Origin: Phenylobacterium sp.
GTDB taxonomy: Bacteria; Pseudomonadota; Alphaproteobacteria; Caulobacterales; Caulobacteraceae
Direction of reading: 5' to 3'
NCBI RefSeq assembly: GCF_030681155.1
Contig: NZ_JAUXXE010000065.1
Location: 41,294-105,293, forward strand
Length of the DNA stretch: 64,000 nucleotides
Part shown: one piece after another, positions 25,730-34,858 of the stretch
How the letters are laid out: every line of letters begins with the position of its first letter
Numbering within the stretch: the first letter of the stretch is position 1
Notes under the pieces: generated by a model
What the model was told of the DNA's origin: nothing
The model's input: the letters and a program-made list of their open reading frames with translations, nothing else
Database searches by the model: none
Made by a program: the position numbers and the translations under genes

Positions 25730-26425
25730 ATGAACGAGCACATCGTCAAATCCTACGAAGACGAGCTGAACACGCTCACCGCCGACTGCGCCCGCATGGG
25801 CGGCCTGACCGAGGCCCAGGTTGGCGACGCCATCGACGCGGTCGTCAAGCGTGACCAGGGCCTGGCCCAGGCCGTGGTCGGCCGTGACGAGCGGCTGGAC
25901 GTCCTGGAAGTGGATATTGAGCGCAAGGCCATCCGCCTGATCGCGCTGCGCCAGCCGATGGCCAACGACCTGCGCAAGACGGTGGCGGCGATGAAGATCG
26001 CCTCCAACCTGGAACGCTGCGGCGACTTGGCCAAGAACATCGCCAAGCGCACCCTGGTGCTGAACGAGGCCGAACCGATCACGCCGCTGACCCGCTCGAT
26101 CGAGCGGATGGGGCGGCTGGTGCTGGGCCGGCTGAAGGACGTGCTGGACGCCTATACCGGCTCGGATCTGGATCGCGCGGTCGCCGTCTGGTCTCGCGAC
26201 GACGAGGTGGACGAACACTACAACAGCCTGTTCCGCGAATTGCTGACCTACATGATGGGCGATCCGCGTACGATCACGGCCTGCGCCCATCTGCTGTTCG
26301 TGGCCAAGAACCTCGAGCGCATCGGCGACCACGCCACCAACATCGCCGAGATCATCCACTACGAAATCACCGGCGAGGACATGATCTCCGCCGACCGGCC
26401 GAAGACCGATGCGCTGCGCCTCTAG
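25730..26425 (+). CDS. phoU: Phosphate signalling protein PhoU
   Basis: The 231-residue all-helical protein has the two PhoU metal-binding-type repeats (KIASNLERCGDLAKNIAKR and KNLERIGDHATNIAEI). It links PstSCAB activity to PhoR and represses the Pho response at high phosphate. It begins 11 bases after pstB and ends 23 bases before phoB. Confidence 0.94.
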   Translation: MNEHIVKSYEDELNTLTADCARMGGLTEAQVGDAIDAVVKRDQGLAQAVVGRDERLDVLEVDIERKAIRLIALRQPMANDLRKTVAAMKIASNLERCGDLAKNIAKRTLVLNEAEPITPLTRSIERMGRLVLGRLKDVLDAYTGSDLDRAVAVWSRDDEVDEHYNSLFRELLTYMMGDPRTITACAHLLFVAKNLERIGDHATNIAEIIHYEITGEDMISADRPKTDALRL

Positions 26426-26448
26426 CGCGCCGCCCGAGGAGTAGCGAT

Positions 26449-27141
26449 TTGACGCCCCATATCCTGGTGGTCGAGGACGAAGACGCCCTCTCGACCCTGC
26501 TGCAATACAATCTCGACAAGGAAGGCTACGAGGTCGCCGTCGCCGCCGACGGCGAGGAGGCCCTGACCCTGGTCTCCGAGCGCTTGCCCGACATCATCGT
26601 GCTCGACTGGATGCTGCCAAAGATCTCCGGGATTGAGGTCTGCCGCCGCCTGCGCCAGCGCGCCGAGAGCCGCAACGTGCCGATCATCATGCTGACCGCG
26701 CGCGGGGAGGAGAGCGACCGGATCCGCGGCCTCGACACCGGGGCCGACGACTACATCGTCAAGCCGTTCGCCATGAGCGAGCTGTCGGCCCGCATTCGCG
26801 CGGTGCTGCGCCGGATCCGTCCGGGCCTGGCCGAGGACCGCGTACACATCGGCGACCTGGTCATCGACCGCGTCGCCCACCGCGTGAAGCGGGCGGGCAA
26901 GGAAATCCACCTCGGCCCGACCGAGTTTCGTCTGCTGGACTATCTGATGCAGCACCCCGGCCGGGTGTTCAGCCGCGAGCAGTTGCTGGACGCGGTCTGG
27001 GGCTCGGACGTATATGTCGAGGCCCGCACGGTCGATGTCCACGTTGGCCGGCTGCGCAAGGCGCTGAACCGCGAGGACGCCATGGCCGACCCGATCCGCA
27101 CCGTGCGCTCGGCGGGCTATTCGCTGGATATGGACGCCTAG
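26449..27141 (+). CDS. phoB: Phosphate-regulon response regulator PhoB
   Basis: The 230-residue OmpR-family protein has a receiver domain with the phospho-acceptor Asp near residue 53 (VLDWMLPKISG), the conserved Lys in VKPFAMSELS, and a winged-helix DNA-binding domain (GPTEFRLLDYLMQHPGRVFSREQLL). The start is TTG with GAGGAG 7 bases upstream. It is the last gene of the pst transcript and presumably binds the Pho box at 21989. Confidence 0.93.
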   Translation: MTPHILVVEDEDALSTLLQYNLDKEGYEVAVAADGEEALTLVSERLPDIIVLDWMLPKISGIEVCRRLRQRAESRNVPIIMLTARGEESDRIRGLDTGADDYIVKPFAMSELSARIRAVLRRIRPGLAEDRVHIGDLVIDRVAHRVKRAGKEIHLGPTEFRLLDYLMQHPGRVFSREQLLDAVWGSDVYVEARTVDVHVGRLRKALNREDAMADPIRTVRSAGYSLDMDA

Positions 27142-27164
27142 GGAAGCCGTCGTACCTCCCCCCA

Positions 27165-27272
27165 CGTTCGTCATCCCCGGGCTTGTCCCGGGGGATCCAT
27201 ACACGCGAGCCGTTCAGGGAAAACTTCGACTGCGGAGTCTATGGATGGCCGGCACGAGGCCGGCCATGACGA
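27165..27272. repeat. REP-like double palindrome after phoB
   Basis: Two GC-rich hairpins, one built on CCCCGGGCTTGTCCCGGGG and one on GGCCGGCACGAGGCCGGCC, are flanked by outer inverted ends (CGTCATCC...GGATCCATA and TATGGATGG...CCATGACG). This is the dispersed intergenic repeat type common in Caulobacterales. It lies between phoB and a convergent gene, whose frame runs into it. Confidence 0.8.
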
Positions 27273-27880
27273 GCAGGCGAGCGGGGGCCTCTAAGCCGCC
27301 TCGCGCTTGTAGATCGATCGCTTCGGCGAGGCGAGCACCCGGCCAGCATCGGCTCGAAGGCTTCCAGCGGCATCGATTCATAGGCCGGATCGAAGCTGTT
27401 CTGGTCGTACAGATGGCAGAACTGCGCGGTGTATTCGAAGTCCGGATGGCCGCGGAACTGCTCGCGCATGTCGCGGTCCAGGCCCAGGTGGTGGAAGAAA
27501 TAGTACCCCTGGAAGATGCCGTGCTTGTCCATCATCCAGTAGTTCCGTTCCGAAACGTACGGCTTCATGATGATGGCGCCGATCTCGGCATGATTGGACG
27601 GGCCTAGCAAGTCGCCGATGTCGTGCATCAGCGCGCAGACGACATACTCCTCGTCCTTGTCGTCCTTGAAGGCCCGCGTGGCGGTCTGCAGGGAATGCTC
27701 CAGCCTATCGACCGGGTAGCCGCCGCTATCGCCGGCCAGCATCTTCAGGTGGCTGATAAGCCGGTCAGGAAGTTCGCGGCTGAACGGGCCCGCGGCCTTC
27801 ACGATGGCCATCCAGTCTTCCTGGGTGCCCTCGGTCATGGCGGTGAACTGCGCCTGCGATAGAGCCTCGCCGTCGGCCAT
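27239..27880 (-). CDS. HD-domain phosphohydrolase, apparent frameshift at the C-terminus
   Basis: The protein has an HD metal-binding motif (CALMHDIGDLLGPSNH) and resembles the HD-superfamily/YpgQ-like hydrolases of unknown substrate. The sequence reads normally to EAFEPMLA, then into a low-complexity Arg/Ser/Pro tail that ends inside the REP repeat. In the next frame the same bases give RVLASPKRSIYKREAA-stop (stop at 27291-27293), a natural ending. A single missing base near 27338-27344 therefore explains the tail. The intended product is about 196 residues (27291-27880). Confidence 0.78.
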   Translation of the reverse strand: MADGEALSQAQFTAMTEGTQEDWMAIVKAAGPFSRELPDRLISHLKMLAGDSGGYPVDRLEHSLQTATRAFKDDKDEEYVVCALMHDIGDLLGPSNHAEIGAIIMKPYVSERNYWMMDKHGIFQGYYFFHHLGLDRDMREQFRGHPDFEYTAQFCHLYDQNSFDPAYESMPLEAFEPMLAGCSPRRSDRSTSARRLRGPRSPARHGRPRAGHP

Positions 27881-27952
27881 GGCCGTCTCCCTAACGTTGT
27901 TTTCCCTATCGTGCGGTTATCGCGCGGCGAGGTCAACGAAGGGGCGGCCCAA

Positions 27953-27984
27953 CAAAAAGGCCCGCCAGCATGGCTGACGGGCCT
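27953..27984 (-). terminator. Rho-independent terminator of the PEP-CTERM gene
   Basis: A 12-bp stem with one mismatch (AGGCCCGTCAGC / GCTGGCGGGCCT) and a 3-base loop is followed on the minus strand by TTTTTG, 23 bases beyond the stop codon at 28008. Confidence 0.85.
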
Positions 27985-28007
27985 GATCGCTTAGATGAGA
28001 TCAGATC

Positions 28008-28532
28008 TTAGGCGAACGCGACCGAGTCGTCGCGACGACGGCGACGGATCGCCACGCCAGCGCCCGTGAAGCCGATGATCATCATCGCCCAGGTCGCCGG
28101 TTCCGGAACGGCCGAGCCGAAGGTCAGCGTGCCGCTGTAGGAGCCGTTACCGCCGCTCCAGCCCGTCACTTCGAGCTTTTGAGGGCCGCCGGTGATCGGG
28201 GTGTTGAACAGCGAGCGGAACTCGACGTTGCCGGCCGACACCAGATCGAGAGCCACACCGTTCAGCTTCACTGAAGTGAAGTTGATGTCGGTCGACGGAG
28301 CGCCGAGCGTCAGGATCGAGCTGATCGTCGCGCCGCCAGCGCCGTTCGCCGGGAAGACGAAGTCGAAGATATGAGAGAAATTGCCGCCGGCGACGGCGGT
28401 GTCACCGAAGACGCCCGTGACGGAACCATCGGCCTGGGGGGCGGTGACGGTGATGTATTGAGCGGCGTTGGCGGCCGGAGCGGCGGCCAACATCGAAACG
28501 GCCAAGGCCGCCCCAACTAGAAGCTTCTTCAA
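28008..28532 (-). CDS. PEP-CTERM sorting-domain protein
   Basis: The 174-residue secreted protein has a signal peptide (MKKLLVGAALAVSMLAAAPAANA) and a C-terminal PEPATWAMMIIGFTGAGVAIRRRRR tail: the PEP motif, one hydrophobic helix and a basic cluster recognised by exosortase-type enzymes. The middle is a beta-rich domain rich in Gly, Ser and Thr. I start at a TTG with GGAG 7 bases upstream, which yields a clean signal peptide; the longer frame to 28610 does not. No exosortase is in this window. Confidence 0.85.
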   Translation of the reverse strand: MKKLLVGAALAVSMLAAAPAANAAQYITVTAPQADGSVTGVFGDTAVAGGNFSHIFDFVFPANGAGGATISSILTLGAPSTDINFTSVKLNGVALDLVSAGNVEFRSLFNTPITGGPQKLEVTGWSGGNGSYSGTLTFGSAVPEPATWAMMIIGFTGAGVAIRRRRRDDSVAFA

Positions 28533-28863
28533 TTTACTACTCCAGCTTTTTGACCATGCTCCAGCAATCAAAAATTGAGTGTGCCGGAACGGTACTATCG
28601 GAGAGCGCAATAAAGCTGGGGCTTAACGATCGCGCAACCATGTTCCCGCAGTGCGGGAGTCTTAAATTGTAAATTGTGCTGAAACCGGGTGGATCGTGGT
28701 TAAAATGTCCCTGTTTTGGGGAATTTGAGGCCGCGCGCTTATGTTGCAATGCACTCAAAGCAACCGGGGGTCGATTCCTCGCCCGCCCTTGAGCGCCGCA
28801 CCAGGACTCGCTAAGAAGCAGCGTGCGAACGCGCCGACCCGTCGGCGACCCCCCTTCACACAT
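28533..28863. other. AT-richer intergenic region upstream of the PEP-CTERM gene
   Basis: No gene is supported in these 331 bases. The stretch 28560-28730 is clearly richer in A and T than its surroundings and probably holds the promoter of the minus-strand PEP-CTERM gene. A small hairpin (CCCGCA/TGCGGG) lies near 28652. Confidence 0.5.
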
Positions 28864-28938
<75 letters not shown>

Positions 28939-29013
28939 ACCTCCTAGATCATCTTATCGCTTCCGGACTGGCTCGCCCTACGTTCCAGCGTGCCCTATTC
29001 GCTCCGGCCCTGG

Positions 29014-29775
29014 TCACTCGCGTCTACTTGCCTCGACAATTTCCGCGAAGGTGAGGGGGCGCAGATCGAGCGCGGTGGGGAGTTCGGCCTCTGCGGCGTC
29101 CAGGAAGCGATCAAGGTCAAGCGGATCCAAGCGCTGGATCACTTCGGGTCCAAAGCGCCACCATTGCAGCGCGAGCAGCCTGGCGATGGTGGCTTCCGGG
29201 AAGCGAAAGCGGACGGTGCGGGCGGGGGACCCCACCACGATCGCATAGGGCGGGACGTCCTTGGTCACCACGCTTCTGGCGCCAATGACCGCGCCATGTC
29301 CGACGACGACGCCACCTGCGATCATCGCCTGAGCGCCGATCCACACATCGTGGCCGATGGTGACGGGCGCAGGGCGGTGTTCGAAGGGGAAGCTCGGATA
29401 GTCGGTGATTCCGTAGTCCGCGAGGTAGCCAGAGATGAAGCGCAGGGCGCTCTGGGGTGGATCGAAGGTCGTCGGCGAACTCGTGACCCTGTCGAGCGGA
29501 TGGGCCGCCCCAAAGAAGCTCAGGCCCGCCGCAATCGAACAGTACCGGCCGACCGACACGTCCGATTGCAAACTTGAGTGGGTATACGAGAACGCGCCGA
29601 CGGCTTTCGGAATGACATCGCCACTGGCGAAAGTGACGTAGGGCTCGATCTCGCAACGCTCATCGACGCCGATCTGCTGACCTACTCGCCACCGTTCACC
29701 AGCGTGGACGCGATGATAGATGCGCCGCGCGGTGAATAGATCGAGCAGGGGGCGAGTAATCCTTACGGCTCTCAT
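29014..29775 (-). CDS. Hexapeptide-repeat acetyltransferase (CatB-like)
   Basis: The 253-residue protein has left-handed beta-helix repeats (VTIGHDVWIGAQAMIAGGVVVGHGAVIGARSVVTKDVPPYAIVVGSPARTVRFRF), nearly the same signature as the acetyltransferase at 3455. However, the usual catalytic His in the GSHA-type motif is Gln here (GAQAMI), while another His (FGAAHPLD) is retained. The ATG at 29775 has GGAG just upstream. A sugar or small-molecule O-acetyltransferase is likely; the substrate is unknown. Confidence 0.8.
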   Translation of the reverse strand: MRAVRITRPLLDLFTARRIYHRVHAGERWRVGQQIGVDERCEIEPYVTFASGDVIPKAVGAFSYTHSSLQSDVSVGRYCSIAAGLSFFGAAHPLDRVTSSPTTFDPPQSALRFISGYLADYGITDYPSFPFEHRPAPVTIGHDVWIGAQAMIAGGVVVGHGAVIGARSVVTKDVPPYAIVVGSPARTVRFRFPEATIARLLALQWWRFGPEVIQRLDPLDLDRFLDAAEAELPTALDLRPLTFAEIVEASRRE

Positions 29776-29913
29776 AGCTCTCCAGGCGGGTGTGGCTTGG
29801 TGACCCTCCCGTCTTTTGCCTGCGTCAAACGTCCTCGCCAAGAGGCCGCGCCCGGGTCGGCGCGATCGTGGCGGCGACGGCGTGGCTGAGGTCCAAGTGG
29901 ATCGACAATTCCA

Positions 29914-30906
29914 ATGATCCAATCGACGTCGCCCGTCTTGCGGCCCATGCTGAGGTCATTCGACACGCGGCCTTGGGGGCGGGCGTCTCGGCGGGGCGTG
30001 GACGGGTTGGACGACTCCTCACCATCTGTGCGTTTCCGGCTGCCGGACCCGGCCCTGAAGCGTTTCATCACCGCCTACTATTTCGTCGAGGTTCCGGCCG
30101 GGCCTGCGGGCGCGGTGGAAGATCTGCTGCATCCGGAGTGGGCCAATATTCGCTTCGTCCTGAACGGCCATTGGTCGCTGCGGCTTGACGGCCAACTCTA
30201 TGACCCCGCCCCCCCGGCGGCGTTGTTCGGCCCTACCAGCGTCACCGGAACCGTGCGGGGCCAGGCTGGAACCGTGCTGGGGATCGGGCTGTTGCCGCTG
30301 GGCTGGGCGCAGTTTTTCAAGGCGCCCGCCGCCGAGTACGCAGATCGCGTCGCGCCCCTGGCCCAGGTGCTCGGCGAGCGCGCGCAGGAAACCCATGAGG
30401 CGTTGCTCAGCGCCGGCGACGACGACGCGCGCGTCGCGATCCTGGACGCCCTGTTCACCGCGATGGCCAGCGCCGGCGGCGCGCCGGACGCCATCCTCGT
30501 GCGGGCTCACGACCTGCTGGTCGACCCCACGATGGGCTCAGTCGACGCCCTGGCCCAGGCGCTTGGCGTCTCGTCTCGCCACTTGGCGCGGTTGTCGCTC
30601 CGCAAGTTCGGCTTTGCGCCAAAACTGCTGCTGCGCCGCCAGCGGTTCCTGCGCACCTTGCAGGAGCTTCGCGCTCATCCGGGCGAAGGTTGGGCCAGCC
30701 TGATCGACGCCTGGTACTATGACCAGTCCCACTTCGTGCGCGACTTTCACCGCTTCATGGGCATGTCGCCCTCGGCCTATTTCGCCCTGCCGCACCGATT
30801 GCTGGGGCCCGCGGCGCGCGCGCGGATGGCCGCGCTCGGCGCATCGCTCCAGGGCTTGCACGCCGCGCAGGCCGACGGGTCCGTTTTGTCCAATTCAGCG
30901 GAGTAG
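29914..30906 (+). CDS. AraC-family transcriptional regulator with DUF6597-type N-terminal domain
   Basis: The 330-residue protein has an N-terminal cupin-like sensing domain (FRLPDPALKRFITAYYFVEVPAG) and a C-terminal AraC domain with two HTH motifs (VDALAQALGVSSRHLARLSLRKFGFAPK and WASLIDAWYYDQSHFVRDFHRFMGMSPSAYF). The true start is uncertain: the first ~40 residues look non-native and a GTG at about 29998 is plausible. It lies just upstream of the secreted protein gene at 30968 and might control it; that is inference. Confidence 0.82.
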   Translation: MIQSTSPVLRPMLRSFDTRPWGRASRRGVDGLDDSSPSVRFRLPDPALKRFITAYYFVEVPAGPAGAVEDLLHPEWANIRFVLNGHWSLRLDGQLYDPAPPAALFGPTSVTGTVRGQAGTVLGIGLLPLGWAQFFKAPAAEYADRVAPLAQVLGERAQETHEALLSAGDDDARVAILDALFTAMASAGGAPDAILVRAHDLLVDPTMGSVDALAQALGVSSRHLARLSLRKFGFAPKLLLRRQRFLRTLQELRAHPGEGWASLIDAWYYDQSHFVRDFHRFMGMSPSAYFALPHRLLGPAARARMAALGASLQGLHAAQADGSVLSNSAE

Positions 30907-30967
30907 GCGTCCCATAGGCTCTGCCGCTCGGCGTCATGACCGGCGCCTTCGGGGGAGGGTGACAACA

Positions 30968-32047
30968 ATGGGGCCGAAACTTCAGGGCGGCTTGGTCGCG
31001 ACGTTCTTGGGTTTGCTGCTGGCTTGCGCTGGAACAAGCCAGGCGTACGCGGCCAAGCCGCTCATCAATCTGGGGCCCAAGAGCGCGCCGGTGAGCGAGC
31101 CGGTCTCGTTCGGCGCCGGGGACGACCTGTCAGGCCAGAGCGGCGTGCTGATCTGGCAGAACGAGCGCGAGGCCGCGCGTGGTCTTCGCCAGGTGGTGAT
31201 CCCCTCTTTCCAGGTCGAGTTCGTCACCAATTCCGGCGCGACGTCGACGGGGTCGGGCCTGTCGCAATCCCAGGTCAGCTACACCCTGAACGGTCCAAGC
31301 CCGCAGGACATGCAGGCGATCACCGACGCCTACTACGCCAAGTTCGTCGCCGAGCTGGAGGCAACCGGTGTCAAGGTCATCACATTGGACGAGGCGATGG
31401 CGCGCAGTCCTGGCCTCGTGCGGCTGATGAACATGGCCAAGCCGGCGCCGTATGTGCGCGGCAAGGCCAATCGCAGCGCCTTCTATTCACCGCCGGGCAT
31501 GAAGTTCTACTTCACCCCCAATGACGGTCGCGCCAAGGGGTTCGGCGACACCATGACCACCACCGGCTCGCAGGTGCCCGAGGAGATGGCCATGCGTGAG
31601 CTGGACGCCGGGGTCATGGGCGTCCGCATGGTGGTGGACTTCGCTGAAATCCAGGCGCGTGGGCGCGGGGTGCTGGGCATGCGCCCGATGACCGCCAAGG
31701 TGACCAGCAAGGCCAATGTCGCCCTGCTGCCGACCGACACCCAGCTATGGGTGATCACGCCGAAAGCTAAGTCGACGCCGATGGATCTGGGCCACCGGCT
31801 TCGCTACGCCCTGACCGGCGCGGTGGTGATGCCGGGCAGCGTGATTTCCGCCAGCGACACCACCACCGGCGCCAGCAAGATGGGCGACGCTGTCGGCAGC
31901 GCCATCGGCGTATTGGCTGGCGTGGGCGGAACCAAGACCCGCACCTATGAGGTGACGGTCGATCCGACCCTTTGGCGCCTGGACGTCTCGGCGGCGATGG
32001 AACAGGTCGGGGCCCTGATGATCGCTCGGTTGAAGCAGGACCTCTGA
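30968..32047 (+). CDS. Secreted protein of unknown function
   Basis: I do not recognise the family. The 359-residue protein starts with a clear signal peptide (GLVATFLGLLLACAGTSQAYAA) after GGAGGG at a good distance, which fixes the ATG at 30968. The mature part is soluble, with a helical segment around MQAITDAYYAKFVAELEATGVKV and a beta-rich C-terminal half. GTKTRTYEVTVDPTLWRLDVS near the end suggests a periplasmic or outer-membrane-associated role. It follows an AraC regulator by 61 bases and converges with cobP. Confidence 0.75.
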   Translation: MGPKLQGGLVATFLGLLLACAGTSQAYAAKPLINLGPKSAPVSEPVSFGAGDDLSGQSGVLIWQNEREAARGLRQVVIPSFQVEFVTNSGATSTGSGLSQSQVSYTLNGPSPQDMQAITDAYYAKFVAELEATGVKVITLDEAMARSPGLVRLMNMAKPAPYVRGKANRSAFYSPPGMKFYFTPNDGRAKGFGDTMTTTGSQVPEEMAMRELDAGVMGVRMVVDFAEIQARGRGVLGMRPMTAKVTSKANVALLPTDTQLWVITPKAKSTPMDLGHRLRYALTGAVVMPGSVISASDTTTGASKMGDAVGSAIGVLAGVGGTKTRTYEVTVDPTLWRLDVSAAMEQVGALMIARLKQDL

Positions 32048-32067
32048 CGAGGCCAGCCGCCGGAGGG

Positions 32068-32577
32068 TCAGCCCTTCAGCGGCAGCGGCAGGCCGGCCAT
32101 GACCGCCTCAACCCGGTCGGCCGCCGCGGCCACCTTTTGGTGCATCCACCCGGCCTCGTCGCGGAAGCGGCGGGCCAGGGCGTTGTCGGGCACGATGCCC
32201 TGGCCGACCTCGTTCGAAATCACCACCAGGGCGGCCGGGCTCTGGGCCAGTGCGTCGACCAGGTCGGCCACGACTAGGCCGATGTCGGCCTCCGCCAGCA
32301 TCTGGTTGGTCAGCCATAGAGTCAGGCAGTCGATCACCGCCACGTCGCCGGCGGCCAGTCCCCGCACCGCGCCGGCCAGGTCCAGCGGCGCCTCGATCGT
32401 GGTCCAGGCCTCGTCCCGCTCGGCCTGGTGGCGGGCGATGCGCTGCGCCATCTCGGCGTCCAGCGCCTGGGCCGTGGCGATCATGATCAGCCGCCCTTGG
32501 GAAAGCTCCCTCGCGCGCGCCAAGGCATGGCTGGTCTTGCCCGATCGGGCGCCGCCCAGGATGAAGGTCAGGCTCAT
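32068..32577 (-). CDS. cobP: Bifunctional adenosylcobinamide kinase / guanylyltransferase
   Basis: The 169-residue protein has the P-loop FILGGARSGKTSHA at its start, VAVIDCLTLWLTNQ as Walker B region, and VVISNEVGQGIVPDNALARRFRDEAG, all diagnostic of CobP/CobU. It phosphorylates adenosylcobinamide and attaches GMP for nucleotide-loop assembly. An upstream in-frame ATG (32601) would add 8 residues. It is divergent from the cobalamin riboswitch and cob/btu operon. Confidence 0.93.
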   Translation of the reverse strand: MSLTFILGGARSGKTSHALARARELSQGRLIMIATAQALDAEMAQRIARHQAERDEAWTTIEAPLDLAGAVRGLAAGDVAVIDCLTLWLTNQMLAEADIGLVVADLVDALAQSPAALVVISNEVGQGIVPDNALARRFRDEAGWMHQKVAAAADRVEAVMAGLPLPLKG

Positions 32578-32614
32578 CGGGATTGACGCTCCGCATGGCA
32601 AAGCCTAGTGGGGC

Positions 32615-32800
32615 CTCGCGACAGGTTCCCCGCAAGGGGATTAATAGGGAACTCAGGTGAGACACCTGGGCTGCCCCCGCAACTGTAAGCGGCGAGCCCG
32701 CGCGTCATAAGCCACTGGACGATGGTCGTAAAAGACCGGGTTCTGGGAAGGCGGCGCGCACCGGCTGTGACCCGTGAGCCAGGAGACCTGCCTGACGCAG
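32615..32800 (+). promoter_or_regulatory. Cobalamin (B12) riboswitch
   Basis: The order of conserved blocks matches the AdoCbl riboswitch: GGTTCCCC at the P2 side, GCTGCCCCCGCAACTGTAAG near 32680, CCACTGG, GGGAAGGCG near 32745, and the B12 box AGCCAGGAGACCTGCC starting at 32777. It precedes btuB by about 110 bases and should shut off the whole cobalamin operon when coenzyme B12 is plentiful. Confidence 0.95.
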
Positions 32801-32911
32801 TCGTCCTTCGGACGGTCGGTGGGACCGGACGAACGGGTATTTTCCCGAGAGACGACGTCCGTCACCTGCGTGCAAGCGCGGGTTCGTCGTCACACGTCTG
32901 GGGGATACCCG

Positions 32912-34858
32912 ATGAAGACTATTCTGTTCGCCACCACCGCCGCCGTTCTATGCGGTCTCTCCACCCATGCCGCGGCGCAGTCCGCCTCGCCGATCGCCAT
33001 CGCCGCCGTCGGCGAACTGGTCGTCACCGCCAACCGCTCGCCGCAGGAAGCCGAGCGCGTCGGCCAAAGCGTCACCGTCCTGGACGCCGACGCCATCCGC
33101 GCCAGCCAGTCGATCGACGTCTCGACCCTGCTGGCCCAGACGCCCGGCGTCAGCTTCTCGCGCAACGGCGGGGTCGGCGGCTCGACCTCGGTGCGCATCC
33201 GCGGCGCCGAGGGCGACCAGACCGTGGTGGTGATCGACGGCGTGAAGCTGAACGATCCATCCACCGCCGGCGGCGGCTACAACTTCGCCAACCTGCTGGC
33301 CGGCGACATCGGCCGCATCGAGATCCTGCGCGGCGCCCAATCGACCCTGTGGGGCAGCCAGGCCATCGGCGGCGTCGTCAACATCATCACCGCCGAGGCG
33401 CAATCGCCGTTCGAGGCCACGCTCACCGCCGAGGGCGGCTCCATGAGCACCGGCTATCTGCGCGCGGCGGCCGCCGGCACGACCGATCGCGTCACCTGGC
33501 GGCTGGCCGGCGGTCGCTATGAAACCGACGGCGTTTCCTCCTACCGGCTGGGCAAGGAAAAGGACGGCTACGAAAACACCGGCATCAGCGGTCGCGCCGT
33601 GATCCGCGCCACCGACGCGGTCTCCATCGACCTGCGCGGCGTCTATTCGAAGGGCAAGAACGGCTTCGACGGCTTCCCGCCGCCCAGCTTCACCTTCGGC
33701 GACACCCCCGAGTACGGCAAGACCGAGGAGTTCGTCGGCTATGCGGCGCTCAACTTCGATCTGTTCGACGGCGCCCTGCAGAACCGCATCGCCTATGGCT
33801 ACACCCGCACTGACCGCCAGAACTTCAATCCCGACCAGGCGGTAACCGACGTCACCTTCGACGCGCGCGGCGAGAATAAGCGCTGGGAATACCAGGGCGT
33901 CTGGACGATCAACGACGCCTGGACCGCCACCTTCGGCGGCGAGATCGAAGACTCCAAGATGCGCTCGGCCTCGCCCAGCGCCTTTGACCCGAACCCCGCC
34001 GCCACCAACGCCAAGGCTGGTCTCGACGGCATCTACGCCCAGGTCCAGGGCGAGATCGTCAGCGGCCTGACGATCACCGCTGGTCTGCGCCGCGACAGCC
34101 ACGATACCTTTGGCGACAAGACGCTAGGCCAACTCGCGGCCGCCTGGTCGCTGAACGACGGGAGCACCATCCTGCGCGCCAGCTTCGGCCAGGGCTTCAA
34201 GGCTCCGACCCTCTATCAGCTCTACAGCGAGTACGGGAATCCGACCCTGTCGCCGGAGGAGGCTGATGGCTGGGACGCCGGAATCGAGCAGCACTTCCTC
34301 GACCGGTTCATGGTTCGCGCCACCTACTTCGGCCGCAAGACCGACAATCAGATCGACTACTTCTCCTGTACCGCGACCACCCCCAATCCGCTCTGCGTCG
34401 TGAACGGGGTTCGTCGCTTCGGCTTCTACGACAACACCGCGCGCACCAAGGCTCACGGCGTCGAGCTGGAAGGTTCGGTCGATCTCGGCCCGCTGGCGGT
34501 GCTGGCCAACTACACCTGGACGGACACCGAGAACGACTCGCCCGGCAACGCCAACCGCGGCAAGGAGCTGGCGCGCCGGCCCGAGCATCAGGCCAATATC
34601 CAGACGACCTACACCTGGACCAACGACGCCACCCTGGGCGCGGCGATCCGCTATGTCGGCGCCAGCTTCGACAACGCCGCCAACTCCTATGTCCTGCAGA
34701 GCTACACCCTCGTGGACCTGCGGGCGTCCTATCCGGTGAACGAGACCTTCGAGGTCTATGGCCGCGTCGAGAACGCCTTCGACGACAGCTACGAGACGAC
34801 CCGCAACTACGGCTCGCCGGGACGTGGAATCTATGTCGGTGTCCGCGCCAGCTTCTGA
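32912..34858 (+). CDS. btuB: TonB-dependent vitamin B12 receptor
   Basis: The 648-residue outer-membrane protein has a signal peptide (ILFATTAAVLCGLSTHAAAQ), a TonB box (ELVVTA near residues 34-39), a plug domain (SVTVLDADAIRAS, VRIRGAEGDQTVVVIDGVKLND) and a beta-barrel ending in GIYVGVRASF. The ATG at 32912 has GGGGGA upstream. It is the first gene after the cobalamin riboswitch, which identifies its ligand as a cobamide or precursor. Confidence 0.93.
   Translation: MKTILFATTAAVLCGLSTHAAAQSASPIAIAAVGELVVTANRSPQEAERVGQSVTVLDADAIRASQSIDVSTLLAQTPGVSFSRNGGVGGSTSVRIRGAEGDQTVVVIDGVKLNDPSTAGGGYNFANLLAGDIGRIEILRGAQSTLWGSQAIGGVVNIITAEAQSPFEATLTAEGGSMSTGYLRAAAAGTTDRVTWRLAGGRYETDGVSSYRLGKEKDGYENTGISGRAVIRATDAVSIDLRGVYSKGKNGFDGFPPPSFTFGDTPEYGKTEEFVGYAALNFDLFDGALQNRIAYGYTRTDRQNFNPDQAVTDVTFDARGENKRWEYQGVWTINDAWTATFGGEIEDSKMRSASPSAFDPNPAATNAKAGLDGIYAQVQGEIVSGLTITAGLRRDSHDTFGDKTLGQLAAAWSLNDGSTILRASFGQGFKAPTLYQLYSEYGNPTLSPEEADGWDAGIEQHFLDRFMVRATYFGRKTDNQIDYFSCTATTPNPLCVVNGVRRFGFYDNTARTKAHGVELEGSVDLGPLAVLANYTWTDTENDSPGNANRGKELARRPEHQANIQTTYTWTNDATLGAAIRYVGASFDNAANSYVLQSYTLVDLRASYPVNETFEVYGRVENAFDDSYETTRNYGSPGRGIYVGVRASF

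Noticed and set aside
32774..32911. 46-codon N-terminal extension of btuB
   Set aside because: It lies in the cobalamin riboswitch and leader; the ATG at 32912 gives the signal peptide with a good ribosome-binding site.
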